Positions 42,019 through 49,956 of a DNA stretch of 64,000 bases are shown in pieces; within the stretch, counting starts at the first letter, position 1, and the number at the start of each line of letters is the position of its first letter. This DNA comes from Pseudomonas sp. MYb118 (lineage in GTDB: Bacteria > Pseudomonadota > Gammaproteobacteria > Pseudomonadales > Pseudomonadaceae). The position numbers and the translations under genes are program-made. The notes below the pieces were generated by a model that was given only the letters and a program-made list of their open reading frames with translations, was not told where the DNA came from and ran no database searches. The stretch covers positions 620,001 through 684,000 of the forward strand of contig NZ_JBFRXN010000002.1 of the NCBI RefSeq assembly GCF_040947875.1. Reading direction: 5' to 3'.

Positions 42019-42990
42019 TCATGCCTCAGCACCGGCGAGCACCCGCAGGTGCTGGTCGGTGTCGACATTGCGCCCGCTGACCACCACCACGACCGGTCCC
42101 AACGGCTCGATCAGGCCTTCGAGCAAGGCGCCGATTCCCACGACAGCAGCGCCTTCGAGCACCAGGCGTTCTTCGCGGTAGGCATGGCGCAGGGCATTGG
42201 CGATGGCGGTTTCGCTGAGCAGGTGCAGGTGATCGCAAGTGGCGCGAGTCATGTTGAAGGTGTAACGGTTGTCCAGGCCGATACCGCCGCCGAGGGAGTC
42301 GGCCAGGGTCGGCAGCTCCTCGACTTCCACGGGGTGCCCGGCCGAGAGGCTGGCGTGCATTGCCGCACCACGCTGCATGCTGATGCCGTGGGTGATGACC
42401 TGCGGGTGGGCACTTTTCAGCGCCAGCGCCACACCGGCGAACAGGCCGCCACCGGACAACGGCACCAACACCTGGGCGACGTCCGGTTGCTGCTCGAGGA
42501 TCTCCAGCCCCAGCGTGCCCTGCCCGGCAATGATCGCCGGGTGATCGAACGGCGGCAGCAGCGTCGCGCCTTGCTCGGCGGCGATCCGCTGGGCTTCGCG
42601 CTGGGCATCGTCCTGGGAATGGCCGACGATGCAGACTTCGGCACCGAGATCACGGATGGCCTGGACCTTGTTGCCCGGTACCAGTTGCGACAGGCAGATG
42701 GTGGCCTTCACCCCCAGTCGGGACGCGGCGTAAGCCAGCGCCCGCCCGTGGTTGCCAGTGGACGCGGCGACCACGCCACGACCCTTTTCCTCGGCACTGA
42801 GTTGCGCCACGGCGTTGCTCGCACCGCGCAACTTGAAGCTGCCAGTAATCTGCTGCGATTCGAGCTTGAGATAAACCGGCACCCCCAGCAGCCGCGACAG
42901 GCTGGGCGAATGCTCCATGGGCGTGCGCCGCACCAGCGGTTCGATTCGCTGGCGGGCGAGGTAGACATCGTTGAGCTGTAGCACTGGCAT
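42019..42990 (-). CDS. eutB: Ectoine utilization protein EutB (threonine dehydratase-like)
   Basis: A 323-residue fold-type II PLP enzyme. The PLP Lys is in GSFKLRGASNAV, STGNHGRALAYAA binds the phosphate, and PLSGGGLFAGVALALK is the glycine-rich loop, all as in threonine dehydratases. In ectoine loci this protein is EutB, thought to take part in hydroxyectoine conversion with EutC and EutA. It is the first gene of the eutB-eutC-doeA-doeB run; an operator-like motif lies 48-75 bp upstream. Confidence 0.88.
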   Translation of the reverse strand: MPVLQLNDVYLARQRIEPLVRRTPMEHSPSLSRLLGVPVYLKLESQQITGSFKLRGASNAVAQLSAEEKGRGVVAASTGNHGRALAYAASRLGVKATICLSQLVPGNKVQAIRDLGAEVCIVGHSQDDAQREAQRIAAEQGATLLPPFDHPAIIAGQGTLGLEILEQQPDVAQVLVPLSGGGLFAGVALALKSAHPQVITHGISMQRGAAMHASLSAGHPVEVEELPTLADSLGGGIGLDNRYTFNMTRATCDHLHLLSETAIANALRHAYREERLVLEGAAVVGIGALLEGLIEPLGPVVVVVSGRNVDTDQHLRVLAGAEA

Positions 42991-43037
42991 GACCGCGTCC
43001 CGATGAGGTGTTGGGCGCAGTCTAAGAGGGCAGGATT

Positions 43038-43066
43038 GTCACACTGAATGTACTAGGGCAATTTAG
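43038..43066 (-). promoter_or_regulatory. Operator-like motif upstream of eutB
   Basis: Read toward eutB (minus strand) the site is AATTGCCCTAGTACATTCAG followed by TGTGAC. It matches a site between enuR and ehuB (AATTGTCCTAGTGCAATGCA, then ATGTGGC) over most of its length and in the same orientation relative to the catabolic and uptake genes. I infer a binding site for EnuR. Confidence 0.5.
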
Positions 43067-43096
43067 CCGACAAATTTTTCGCCAAGCTTTTCTTGC

Positions 43097-44491
43097 TCAG
43101 AAATCGTGGATTCGCGGGTACTGGCCGAAAATTTCGCGCATGTTGATCAAGGCTTCGCGCGCTTCCTCATCACTGCATTCGGCGCCGACACACACCCTTA
43201 CCGCCCGTGCCTTGGGCGTGCCACGCACGGTGAATGGATCGGGCGATGTCACCGCGATGTGCCGATGGCGCAGGGCCCGGACCAGGCTGTCGACCTCCCA
43301 GTGCGGCGGTATCGCGACCCAGGCATTCAGGGCATGCGGATGCTGGCCCAGCACATACTCGCCCAGGTGCTCGGTCACCATCGCCTGGCGCGCGGACAAC
43401 ATTTGCCGCTGCAAGCGCAGCAGCGTATCGGCGCGACCATCGCGAATCCAGCGCGTGGCAATTTCCGAGACCATCGGCGTACCCATCCAGCTGTTGACCC
43501 GCAGGATGCTCTCGGTGCGCAGGGCCAGGCGCTTGGGCATGACCAGGTAACCCACACGCAAACCGGTCAGCACCGATTTGGTCATGCTGGTGCAGTAGAA
43601 CGACAGCTCTGGCAGATAGTGACTGATCGGCGGCGCATGGCGCTCTTCGAGCAAGGGGCCGTACACGTCGTCCTCGATGATGTGCACGCCAAAGCGCCGG
43701 GCGATCTCGGCGATCTCCCGACGGCGGCTGTCGGGCATTAGTGTGGTGGTCGGGTTGTTCAGGTTCGGCGTGCACACCAGTGCGGTGATGCGCTCGTTGC
43801 TGCACATGTCCTCGAAGTGTTCCGGGTCGATGCCGTAGCGGTCCATTTCCAGGCCCTTGAGGGTGAACCCCAGTACTTGGGAATTGCCGATCACCCCATG
43901 GTCGGTGCTGCCTTCACACAGCACCACATCATCGGGCCCGGCCAGCGAGGCCAACGCCAGGAATATCGCGTGGGCGGCGCCGTTGGTGATGAGGATATCG
44001 TCACGCTCGACCTTGAGGCCCTGGCGGGCGATCCAGTGCATCGCCGCTTCACGGTGCGACTCGAACCCGGCAATCGGGCGAAACGCGTGAATCCACGGCT
44101 GATCCTCCTCGGTGCTCAGCTCCCGGCAGGTGTCGCGCCAGAACTGGTCGTGCTCGCGGGTGTGCAGGATGCGCGCGATGGAAAAGTCCACGAGTGCTCG
44201 CTCGGGGCTGTCGAGGATGTAGGTGGCAACCCGGTCGCTCATGCGCCGCGAGACAAAACTGCCACGCCCGACTTCGCAACGCACCAGGCCCTGGCGCTCC
44301 AGCTCCTTGTAAGCGTTGGTCACCGTCTGCACGCTGATGCCCATGGCATCGGCCACATTGCGCTGTGGCGGCAGACGCTGGTCGTTGGCCAGCACGCCCT
44401 GCTCGATATCGGCAGCGATGGCCTGCACCAGGATCTTGTATTTGGATTCGCCGCTGCGGGCGACATCCAGGGCTGCTTTCCACTTATTCAT
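43097..44491 (-). CDS. enuR: Ectoine catabolism regulator EnuR (MocR/GntR family)
   Basis: A 464-residue MocR-type regulator with an N-terminal GntR winged HTH (about 20-85, LPPQRNVADAMGISVQTVTNAYKEL) joined to a class I aminotransferase-like domain. The PLP Lys lies in TSMTKSVLTGLRVGY at about residue 305. EnuR of ectoine-using bacteria represses the uptake and catabolic genes until N-acetyl-diaminobutyrate or diaminobutyrate reacts with its PLP. The gene is divergent from ehuBCDA and upstream of eutB. Start ATG 44489-44491; the frame is open 38 codons further, without a better start. Confidence 0.9.
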   Translation of the reverse strand: MNKWKAALDVARSGESKYKILVQAIAADIEQGVLANDQRLPPQRNVADAMGISVQTVTNAYKELERQGLVRCEVGRGSFVSRRMSDRVATYILDSPERALVDFSIARILHTREHDQFWRDTCRELSTEEDQPWIHAFRPIAGFESHREAAMHWIARQGLKVERDDILITNGAAHAIFLALASLAGPDDVVLCEGSTDHGVIGNSQVLGFTLKGLEMDRYGIDPEHFEDMCSNERITALVCTPNLNNPTTTLMPDSRRREIAEIARRFGVHIIEDDVYGPLLEERHAPPISHYLPELSFYCTSMTKSVLTGLRVGYLVMPKRLALRTESILRVNSWMGTPMVSEIATRWIRDGRADTLLRLQRQMLSARQAMVTEHLGEYVLGQHPHALNAWVAIPPHWEVDSLVRALRHRHIAVTSPDPFTVRGTPKARAVRVCVGAECSDEEAREALINMREIFGQYPRIHDF

Positions 44492-44551
44492 CAACGCTGG
44501 AACCCGCGTGATTGACCGTGCCGACAGGATCTCCCGAGAATCCGTGCAAAG

Positions 44552-44581
44552 CAATTGTCCTAGTGCAATGCAATGTGGCAC
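44552..44581 (+). promoter_or_regulatory. Operator-like motif in the enuR-ehuB divergent region
   Basis: CAATTGTCCTAGTGCAATGC followed by AATGTGGCAC. The core AATTG-Y-CCTAGT-R-CA and a downstream GTG are shared with the site ahead of eutB. The 280-bp divergent region also contains TTGTCACACTG near 44706, identical to 11 bases inside the eutB site. This is probably the EnuR control region; no promoter hexamers are clear. Confidence 0.5.
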
Positions 44582-44771
44582 AGGGCTTTTGTATGCTCGG
44601 TCCAAGGTCGACCACCTGGCTTGTCAGCAGGTTTGCAAAATAAAACCAATCGATCTGTACCGGTGCGCTGTCCAAACCTGACATCGACGCTCGTACGCTT
44701 TGCTCTTGTCACACTGCCTCCTAACACAGAGCCGTCAACGACGGGTCCACAAGAAACAGGAGATTTTATCG

Positions 44772-45629
44772 ATGAGCAATTCCCTTCCCCGCAATTCTCA
44801 TGCTTTGCGTCGCCTGTTCCTGGCGTGCACGATGTTCGGCCTGGCCGCTGGCGCCCATGCCGCGACCACACTGGAAAACATCACCAGCAACAGCAGCATC
44901 CGCATCGGCTACGCCAACGAAACGCCCTTCGCCTTTACCGAGACCGATGGCCGCGTCACCGGTGAGTCGCCGGAAATCGCCAAGGTCATCTTCGCCAAAA
45001 TGGGCATCAAGCAGGTCAACGGTGTGTTGACCGAATGGGGCTCGCTGATCCCTGGCTTGCGCGCCGGACGTTTCGATGTGATTGCCGCCGGCATGTACAT
45101 CACCCCCGAGCGCTGCAAGCAGGTGATCTTCACCGATCCTCAATATCAGTTGCCCGATGCCCTGCTGACCGCCAAAGGCAACCCGAAAAACCTGCACAGC
45201 TATGAAGACATCGCGAAGAATCCGGAGGTGAAACTGGCGATCATGGCCGGCACGGTCAACCTCAAATATGCCCGGGATTCCGGCGTGAAAGACGCGCAGA
45301 TCCTCCAGGTGCCCGACACCACCGCCCAGTTGCAGGCCGTGCGCGCCGGTCGTGCCGATGCCGCAGTGGGCACTCAGTTGACCATGAAAGGCCTGGCCGC
45401 CAAGGGCGGTGACAAGGTCGAGGCGGTCACCGAGTTCAAGGATGACCCGGCGCACACCGGCTACGGCGCCCTCGCCTTCCGCCCCGAAGACAAGGACCTG
45501 CGCGATGCGGTCAATGCCGAGCTGAAAAAATGGCTGGGCTCCGAAGACCACCTCAAGACAGTCGCGCCGTTTGGCTTCGACAAATCCAACGTGACAAGCA
45601 AAACGGCCGCCGAGCTCTGCGCTCAATAG
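44772..45629 (+). CDS. ehuB: Ectoine/hydroxyectoine ABC transporter substrate-binding protein EhuB
   Basis: A 285-residue periplasmic solute-binding protein of the polar amino-acid family. The signal peptide ends near AGAHAAT (about residue 31). The mature part reads IRIGYANETPFAFTETDGRVTGESPEIAKVIF, then WGSLIPGLRAGRFDVIAAGMYITPERC, typical of EhuB. It captures ectoine or hydroxyectoine for the EhuCD permease. First gene of ehuBCDA, divergent from enuR; ATG 44772 has AGGAGA ahead. Confidence 0.92.
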   Translation: MSNSLPRNSHALRRLFLACTMFGLAAGAHAATTLENITSNSSIRIGYANETPFAFTETDGRVTGESPEIAKVIFAKMGIKQVNGVLTEWGSLIPGLRAGRFDVIAAGMYITPERCKQVIFTDPQYQLPDALLTAKGNPKNLHSYEDIAKNPEVKLAIMAGTVNLKYARDSGVKDAQILQVPDTTAQLQAVRAGRADAAVGTQLTMKGLAAKGGDKVEAVTEFKDDPAHTGYGALAFRPEDKDLRDAVNAELKKWLGSEDHLKTVAPFGFDKSNVTSKTAAELCAQ

Positions 45630-45691
45630 CCGAAACAGGCATGGCGCTGCGGCGTGATGCCTATTTCCCTGCTTAATCGGGATGTTGAACC

Positions 45692-46351
45692 ATGGGTGAA
45701 TTACTTCCGCTGTTGATACAAGGCGCCTGGGTCACGCTCCAGGTGACCTTCTTCGGTTCGTTGCTGGCGATTGTCGCGGCCATTCTCGCCGCGCTCGGGC
45801 GCATGTCGCCCTGGCGGTTGCTGAGCTGGTTTTCGGTGGCCTACATCGAGGTGTTTCGCGGCACGTCGCTGCTGGTGCAACTGTTCTGGCTGTTTTTCGT
45901 ACTGCCATTGCCACCGTTCAACATTGAACTGAGCCCTTATGCCGTGGCCATCGTCGGACTCGGCCTGCACATCGGCGCCTACGGTGCGGAGGTGATGCGC
46001 GGTGCGATCAGCTCCGTGGCCAAGGGTCAGTACGAAGCGGCCACCGCGTTGAATTTCAGTGGCTACAAGCGGTTTCGCCGGATCATTCTGCCCCAGGCAT
46101 TGCTGGCCGCGATTCCTCCCGGCACCAACCTGTTGATCGAACTGTTGAAAAACACCTCGCTGGTGTCGCTGATCACCCTGTCCGACCTGAGCTTTCGCGC
46201 CCGGCAACTGGATCAGGCCACGTTCCAGACCCTGGAAATCTTCAGCCTGGCGCTGGTGATGTATTTCATCCTCGCCCAGGCCATCAACCTCGGCATGCGC
46301 GGCATCGAGCGTCGCCTGGCACGCGGCCGGATGCGTGGAGGTCTGTCATGA
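45692..46351 (+). CDS. ehuC: Ectoine/hydroxyectoine ABC transporter permease EhuC
   Basis: A 219-residue inner-membrane permease of the HisMQ type with about five membrane spans. YIEVFRGTSLLVQLFWLFFV and the EAA loop EAATALNFSGYKRFRRIILPQALLAAIPP are visible. With EhuD it forms the channel of the ectoine importer. It follows ehuB by 62 bp and overlaps ehuD by 4 bases. Confidence 0.92.
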   Translation: MGELLPLLIQGAWVTLQVTFFGSLLAIVAAILAALGRMSPWRLLSWFSVAYIEVFRGTSLLVQLFWLFFVLPLPPFNIELSPYAVAIVGLGLHIGAYGAEVMRGAISSVAKGQYEAATALNFSGYKRFRRIILPQALLAAIPPGTNLLIELLKNTSLVSLITLSDLSFRARQLDQATFQTLEIFSLALVMYFILAQAINLGMRGIERRLARGRMRGGLS

Positions 46352-47004
46352 CCCTGTTCGACTGGACGTATGCCTGGCAGATCCTGCCCGACCTGCTGCG
46401 CGCCTCACTCAACACCGTGGGCATTACCCTGATCGGCTTCCTGATCGCCATCGTGCTGGGGCTGTTTCTCGCCATTGGCAGGCGCAGCCGCCTGTACTGG
46501 GTGTCGTGGCCGATTGCCGGGACCATCGAATTCATCCGTAGCACACCGCTGCTGATCCAGGTGTATTTCCTCTACTACGTGCTGCCCAACTACGGGGTGA
46601 GCATGTCGGCCATGCAGGTCGGGATCGTCGGCATCGGCGTGCATTACGCCTGCTACATCGCCGAGGTCTATCGCGGCGGGCTGGACGCCGTGCCACGGGC
46701 ACAATGGGAAGCCGTCACCGCGCTGAACATCGCTCCGTACAGCGCCTACCGCAACATCATCCTGCCCCAGGCCCTGCGGCCGATCCTGCCGCCGTTGGGC
46801 AACTACCTGGTGGCGATGCTCAAGGACACGCCGGTGCTGTCGGCCATCACCGTGGTCGAAATCATGCAACAGGCCAAGAACATCGGCTCCGAGAACTTCC
46901 GCTACCTGGAACCGATCACCATGGTCGGCCTGTTTTTCCTCGCCCTGAGCATCGCCCTGGCTTATCTGGTACGGCGCCTCGAACTGCGCCTGGAGCTACG
47001 CTAA
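46348..47004 (+). CDS. ehuD: Ectoine/hydroxyectoine ABC transporter permease EhuD
   Basis: A 218-residue HisMQ-type permease, partner of EhuC. It shows TIEFIRSTPLLIQVYFLYYVLP, the EAA loop EAVTALNIAPYSAYRNIILPQALRPILPP and about five membrane spans. The start overlaps ehuC (ATGA) and the stop overlaps the first possible ehuA start (TAATG). Confidence 0.92.
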   Translation: MTLFDWTYAWQILPDLLRASLNTVGITLIGFLIAIVLGLFLAIGRRSRLYWVSWPIAGTIEFIRSTPLLIQVYFLYYVLPNYGVSMSAMQVGIVGIGVHYACYIAEVYRGGLDAVPRAQWEAVTALNIAPYSAYRNIILPQALRPILPPLGNYLVAMLKDTPVLSAITVVEIMQQAKNIGSENFRYLEPITMVGLFFLALSIALAYLVRRLELRLELR

Positions 47005-47084
47005 TGACTTCTCCACTCTCGACTTCCCACGACCTTTCCCGGCGCGGCAACCTGACACCGCTGCATCCGCAGGAGGCCCCGGCC

Positions 47085-47879
47085 ATGCATCAACCGAAAG
47101 CGGTCAAGCCCATCGTCAGTTTCCAGGACGTCACCAAGAGTTATGGCAACTTCACGGTGCTCGACCACTTGAATCTGGATGTCACGCCCGGTGAGAAAGT
47201 CGCGATCATCGGCCCCAGTGGCTCGGGCAAGTCCACGCTCTTGCGGGTGCTCATGACCCTGGAAGGCATCGACGACGGGGTGATCCGCATCGAAGATGAC
47301 TTGCTGACCCACATGCCCAATCGCAATGGCGTGCTGGTGCCGGCCAACGACCGGCACATCCGCCGGGTGCGCGGCAAGATCGGCATGGTGTTCCAGAGCT
47401 TCAACCTGTTCCCGCACATGACCGCGTTGCAGAACGTGATCGAGGCCCCCGTGCAGGTACTGGGCATGAAACCGGCCGAAGCCCGCGAGCGCGCGGCGGA
47501 CCTGCTGGAATTGGTGGGCCTGGGCAGCAAGCTGGGGCATTACCCTTCGCAGCTGTCCGGCGGCCAGCAACAACGGGTGGCGATTGCTCGCGCGCTGGCG
47601 ATGCGGCCCAAGGTCATGCTGTTTGACGAAGTCACCTCGGCGCTCGACCCGGAGCTGTGCGGCGAAGTGCTCAACGTGATCCGCAAGCTCGGCGCCGAAC
47701 ACAATCTGACGATGCTGATGGTCACCCACCAGATGGGCTTCGCCCGCGAGTTCGCTGATCGCGTGTGCTTCTTCTACAAGGGGCAGATCCACGAACAGGG
47801 CACCCCGGCGCAGATCTTCGAGCATCCGCAGCAGGAAAGGACCTGCGCGTTTCTCAGTGCGGTGAAGGAGGCTAACTGA
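47085..47879 (+). CDS. ehuA: Ectoine/hydroxyectoine ABC transporter ATP-binding protein EhuA
   Basis: The ATPase of the ectoine importer. Walker A is IIGPSGSGKSTLL, the Q-loop is in MVFQSFNLFPHMT, the signature is PSQLSGGQQQRVAIARAL, Walker B is VMLFDEVTSALDPEL and the H-loop is MVTHQMGFA. I choose ATG 47085 (264 residues) because AGGAGG lies 8 bases ahead. An ATG at 47004 that overlaps the ehuD stop would add 27 residues of low complexity and cannot be excluded. Last gene of ehuBCDA; a REP field follows. Confidence 0.9.
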   Translation: MHQPKAVKPIVSFQDVTKSYGNFTVLDHLNLDVTPGEKVAIIGPSGSGKSTLLRVLMTLEGIDDGVIRIEDDLLTHMPNRNGVLVPANDRHIRRVRGKIGMVFQSFNLFPHMTALQNVIEAPVQVLGMKPAEARERAADLLELVGLGSKLGHYPSQLSGGQQQRVAIARALAMRPKVMLFDEVTSALDPELCGEVLNVIRKLGAEHNLTMLMVTHQMGFAREFADRVCFFYKGQIHEQGTPAQIFEHPQQERTCAFLSAVKEAN

Positions 47880-47896
47880 GCGGTTGGCCGACCTGG

Positions 47897-48272
47897 CCCC
47901 ATCGCGAGCCTGCTCGCCCTGTAGGAGCGAGCAGGCTCGCGAAAGCGGTGTGTCAGGCAACGGTGATGTTGCATGTGCTGGCCTCATCGTCGGAACGCCG
48001 CCCGGAGCAAGCTCGCTCCTACAGGGCGGGCTTGCCCGCGAAAGCGGTGTGTCAGGCAGCGGTGATGTTGAATGTGCCGGCCCATTCGCGGGCAAGCCCG
48101 CTCCCACAGGTGCCCGGGTTGTGTCAGGCAAATGCAATCTACTGTGGGAGCGAGCCTGCTCGCGAAAGCGGTGTGTCAGGTAACGGTGATGTTGCATGTG
48201 CCCGCGAAAGCGGTGTGTCAGGCAATGGTGATGTTGGATGTGCCGGCCTCAGGGCGAGCCTGCTCGCGATGG
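47897..48272. repeat. REP field with a repeated spacer module
   Basis: About 375 bp made of REP half-sites (GGAGCGAGCAGGCTCGCGAAAG and variants) alternating with a conserved spacer, CGAAAGCGGTGTGTCAGGCA followed by (A/G)YGGTGATGTTG and ATGTGCYGGCC. The spacer occurs four times, starting near 47940, 48038, 48162 and 48203. The third and fourth copies are fused without the normal REP between them. No gene is seen in it. Confidence 0.88.
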
Positions 48273-48290
48273 GACCGGTAAAATTCACAC

Positions 48291-48324
48291 AAAAAAAAAG
48301 CCCGATCATCAGATCGGGCTTTTT
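48291..48324. terminator. Intrinsic terminator of the OmpA-like lipoprotein gene (bidirectional)
   Basis: An 8-bp stem AGCCCGAT / ATCGGGCT with a 6-base loop, nine A on the left and TTTTT on the right. On the minus strand it directly follows the lipoprotein gene; it may also end ehuBCDA readthrough. Confidence 0.88.
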
Positions 48325-48338
48325 CATTGAGCCGGGTA

Positions 48339-49067
48339 TCAAGGGTACTGCTGAACGTTACCCTGCTGCTGACCACCATACTGCTGACCCGGAATCGCCT
48401 TGAGGTTGACCTCTACGCGGCGGTTCTGGGCGCGGCCGTTGACGTCGGCGTTGCTGGCCACCGGGTTGTCCGGGCCGGCGCCACGGGAGCTCAGGTTGGC
48501 ACCGCTGACGCCCTGCGAGGTCAGGTAGGTCGCCACGCTCTGGGCCCGACGCTGGGACAGGTCCATGTTGTGCTGGCGGCTGCCGGTGCTGTCGGTGTAG
48601 CCGACGATCTCGATCTGGTTCTGGTTGAATTCCTTCAGCGAGCCGGCCAGGTTGTTCAGCGGCTGGTAAAAGCTGGGGGCGATGTTCGCCGAATCGGTGG
48701 CGAAGGTGATGTTGCCCGGCATGATCAGCTTGATCTGGTCACCCTGACGCTGCACCTCAACACCGGTGTTGGCCATGCTGGCGCGCAGTTTCTTTTCCTG
48801 CTGGTCGGCGTAGTAACCGTAACCGGCAGCCGACGCACCGACGACTGCTGCGCCGATCAGCGCGCCCTTGCCACGGTTGTTGTGGTCAATCGCGGCACCG
48901 GCCAGGGCACCGGCCAATGCGCCCAGGCCGCCGTATTTGGCGGTTTTGCTCATGCCTTGGGAGCCCGTGTCGGCCTGCCCCTGGTTGTCGTATGGGTTGG
49001 GCGATGCACAACCGGACAGGATCGCCACGGCGGTAGCAGCAATGATCAGACGACTTTTGGTGAACAT
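48339..49067 (-). CDS. OmpA-family outer-membrane lipoprotein (YiaD-like)
   Basis: A 242-residue lipoprotein with a signal peptide and lipobox (AILSGC, Cys20). A glycine-zipper segment follows (GGLGALAGALAGAAIDHNN and a second GALIGAAVVGASAAGYGYY), and the C-terminal OmpA domain (about 110-222) carries the peptidoglycan-binding YTDSTGSRQHNMDLSQRRAQSV and NRRVEV. The tail after the OmpA domain is rich in Gln and Gly. It probably tethers outer membrane to peptidoglycan. A single gene with its own terminator. Confidence 0.9.
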   Translation of the reverse strand: MFTKSRLIIAATAVAILSGCASPNPYDNQGQADTGSQGMSKTAKYGGLGALAGALAGAAIDHNNRGKGALIGAAVVGASAAGYGYYADQQEKKLRASMANTGVEVQRQGDQIKLIMPGNITFATDSANIAPSFYQPLNNLAGSLKEFNQNQIEIVGYTDSTGSRQHNMDLSQRRAQSVATYLTSQGVSGANLSSRGAGPDNPVASNADVNGRAQNRRVEVNLKAIPGQQYGGQQQGNVQQYP

Positions 49068-49160
49068 GAAGGTGCTCCTGGTTTTTCATTCTGTGGTGCA
49101 AGACATCGGCCTTGCGGGCGTTTGATCATTTCGCCCGATGAAAATTCCGCTTGTTACAAA

Positions 49161-49805
49161 TCAGGCCCGCACGAACGGGTTCTCGCGCATTTCATCGCCC
49201 AGCCGCGTGTCCGGCCCATGCCCCGCCACTACGGTGGCTTCCTCGTCGAGGGTATACAGGCGCTGCTTGATCGAACGCACGATGGACGCCTGGTCACCGC
49301 CCCACAAGTCGGTGCGACCAACACCGCGACGGAACAACGTGTCGCCGGCAATCAGCAGCTTGGCGTCGGAGAACCAGAAGCTCATGGAGCCCGGCGTATG
49401 CCCGGGAGTATGCAGCGCCACGCCACAGCCACAGGCCAGTTCTTCATCATCGGCCAACCAGCGATCAGGGGGCGGCACCGGGGTATAAGGCACGCCGAAC
49501 ATCTGGCATTGCATTTCCAGGTTGTCCCAGAGGAATTGATCCTCCTTGTGCAGGTGCAGGGTCGCGCCGGTCTTTTCCTTCAACTGGCCGGACGCCAGGA
49601 AGTGATCGAGGTGCGCATGGGTGTGGATGATGCTGACCACCTTCAGGCCCAGGGCGTCGAGGCGGGCGAGGATCAACTCATGATTGCCCCCTGGGTCGAC
49701 GACGATGGCCTTTTTCGTCACCGGATCGCCGATGATCGTGCAGTTGCACTGCAACGGGCCGACGGGGAAGGTTTCGCGGATCAGCTTGGTGTTTGCAGCG
49801 TCCAT
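49161..49805 (-). CDS. MBL-fold metallo-hydrolase (glyoxalase II-like, YcbL type)
   Basis: A 214-residue metallo-beta-lactamase-fold protein. The metal site is THAHLDHF (HxHxDH), with further ligands in LHTPGHTPGSMSF, LLIAGDTLFRRGVGRTD and VVAGHGPDT. The short form lacking the C-terminal helical domain of glyoxalase II resembles YcbL-type hydrolases acting on thioesters such as S-lactoylglutathione. Substrate unproved. Start ATG 49803-49805. Confidence 0.88.
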   Translation of the reverse strand: MDAANTKLIRETFPVGPLQCNCTIIGDPVTKKAIVVDPGGNHELILARLDALGLKVVSIIHTHAHLDHFLASGQLKEKTGATLHLHKEDQFLWDNLEMQCQMFGVPYTPVPPPDRWLADDEELACGCGVALHTPGHTPGSMSFWFSDAKLLIAGDTLFRRGVGRTDLWGGDQASIVRSIKQRLYTLDEEATVVAGHGPDTRLGDEMRENPFVRA

Positions 49806-49956
49806 GGGTATTCCTGAAAAAAACGGGCTCGAGCACGACAGGCACGCGGCTTGCAGCCACTGCAATCCAGGCGTTTACCGCCGCTCTCGAAAAGACCCAC
49901 CCAGCTTACCTCAATGGACGGAAATTGCGCTTCTGCTTGCCGAACGGCCCTCCTGC

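Noticed and set aside
47897..48272. Regular repeats that could suggest a CRISPR array
   Set aside because: Repeats are palindromic REP arms with conserved rather than unique spacers, spacing is irregular and no cas gene is near.
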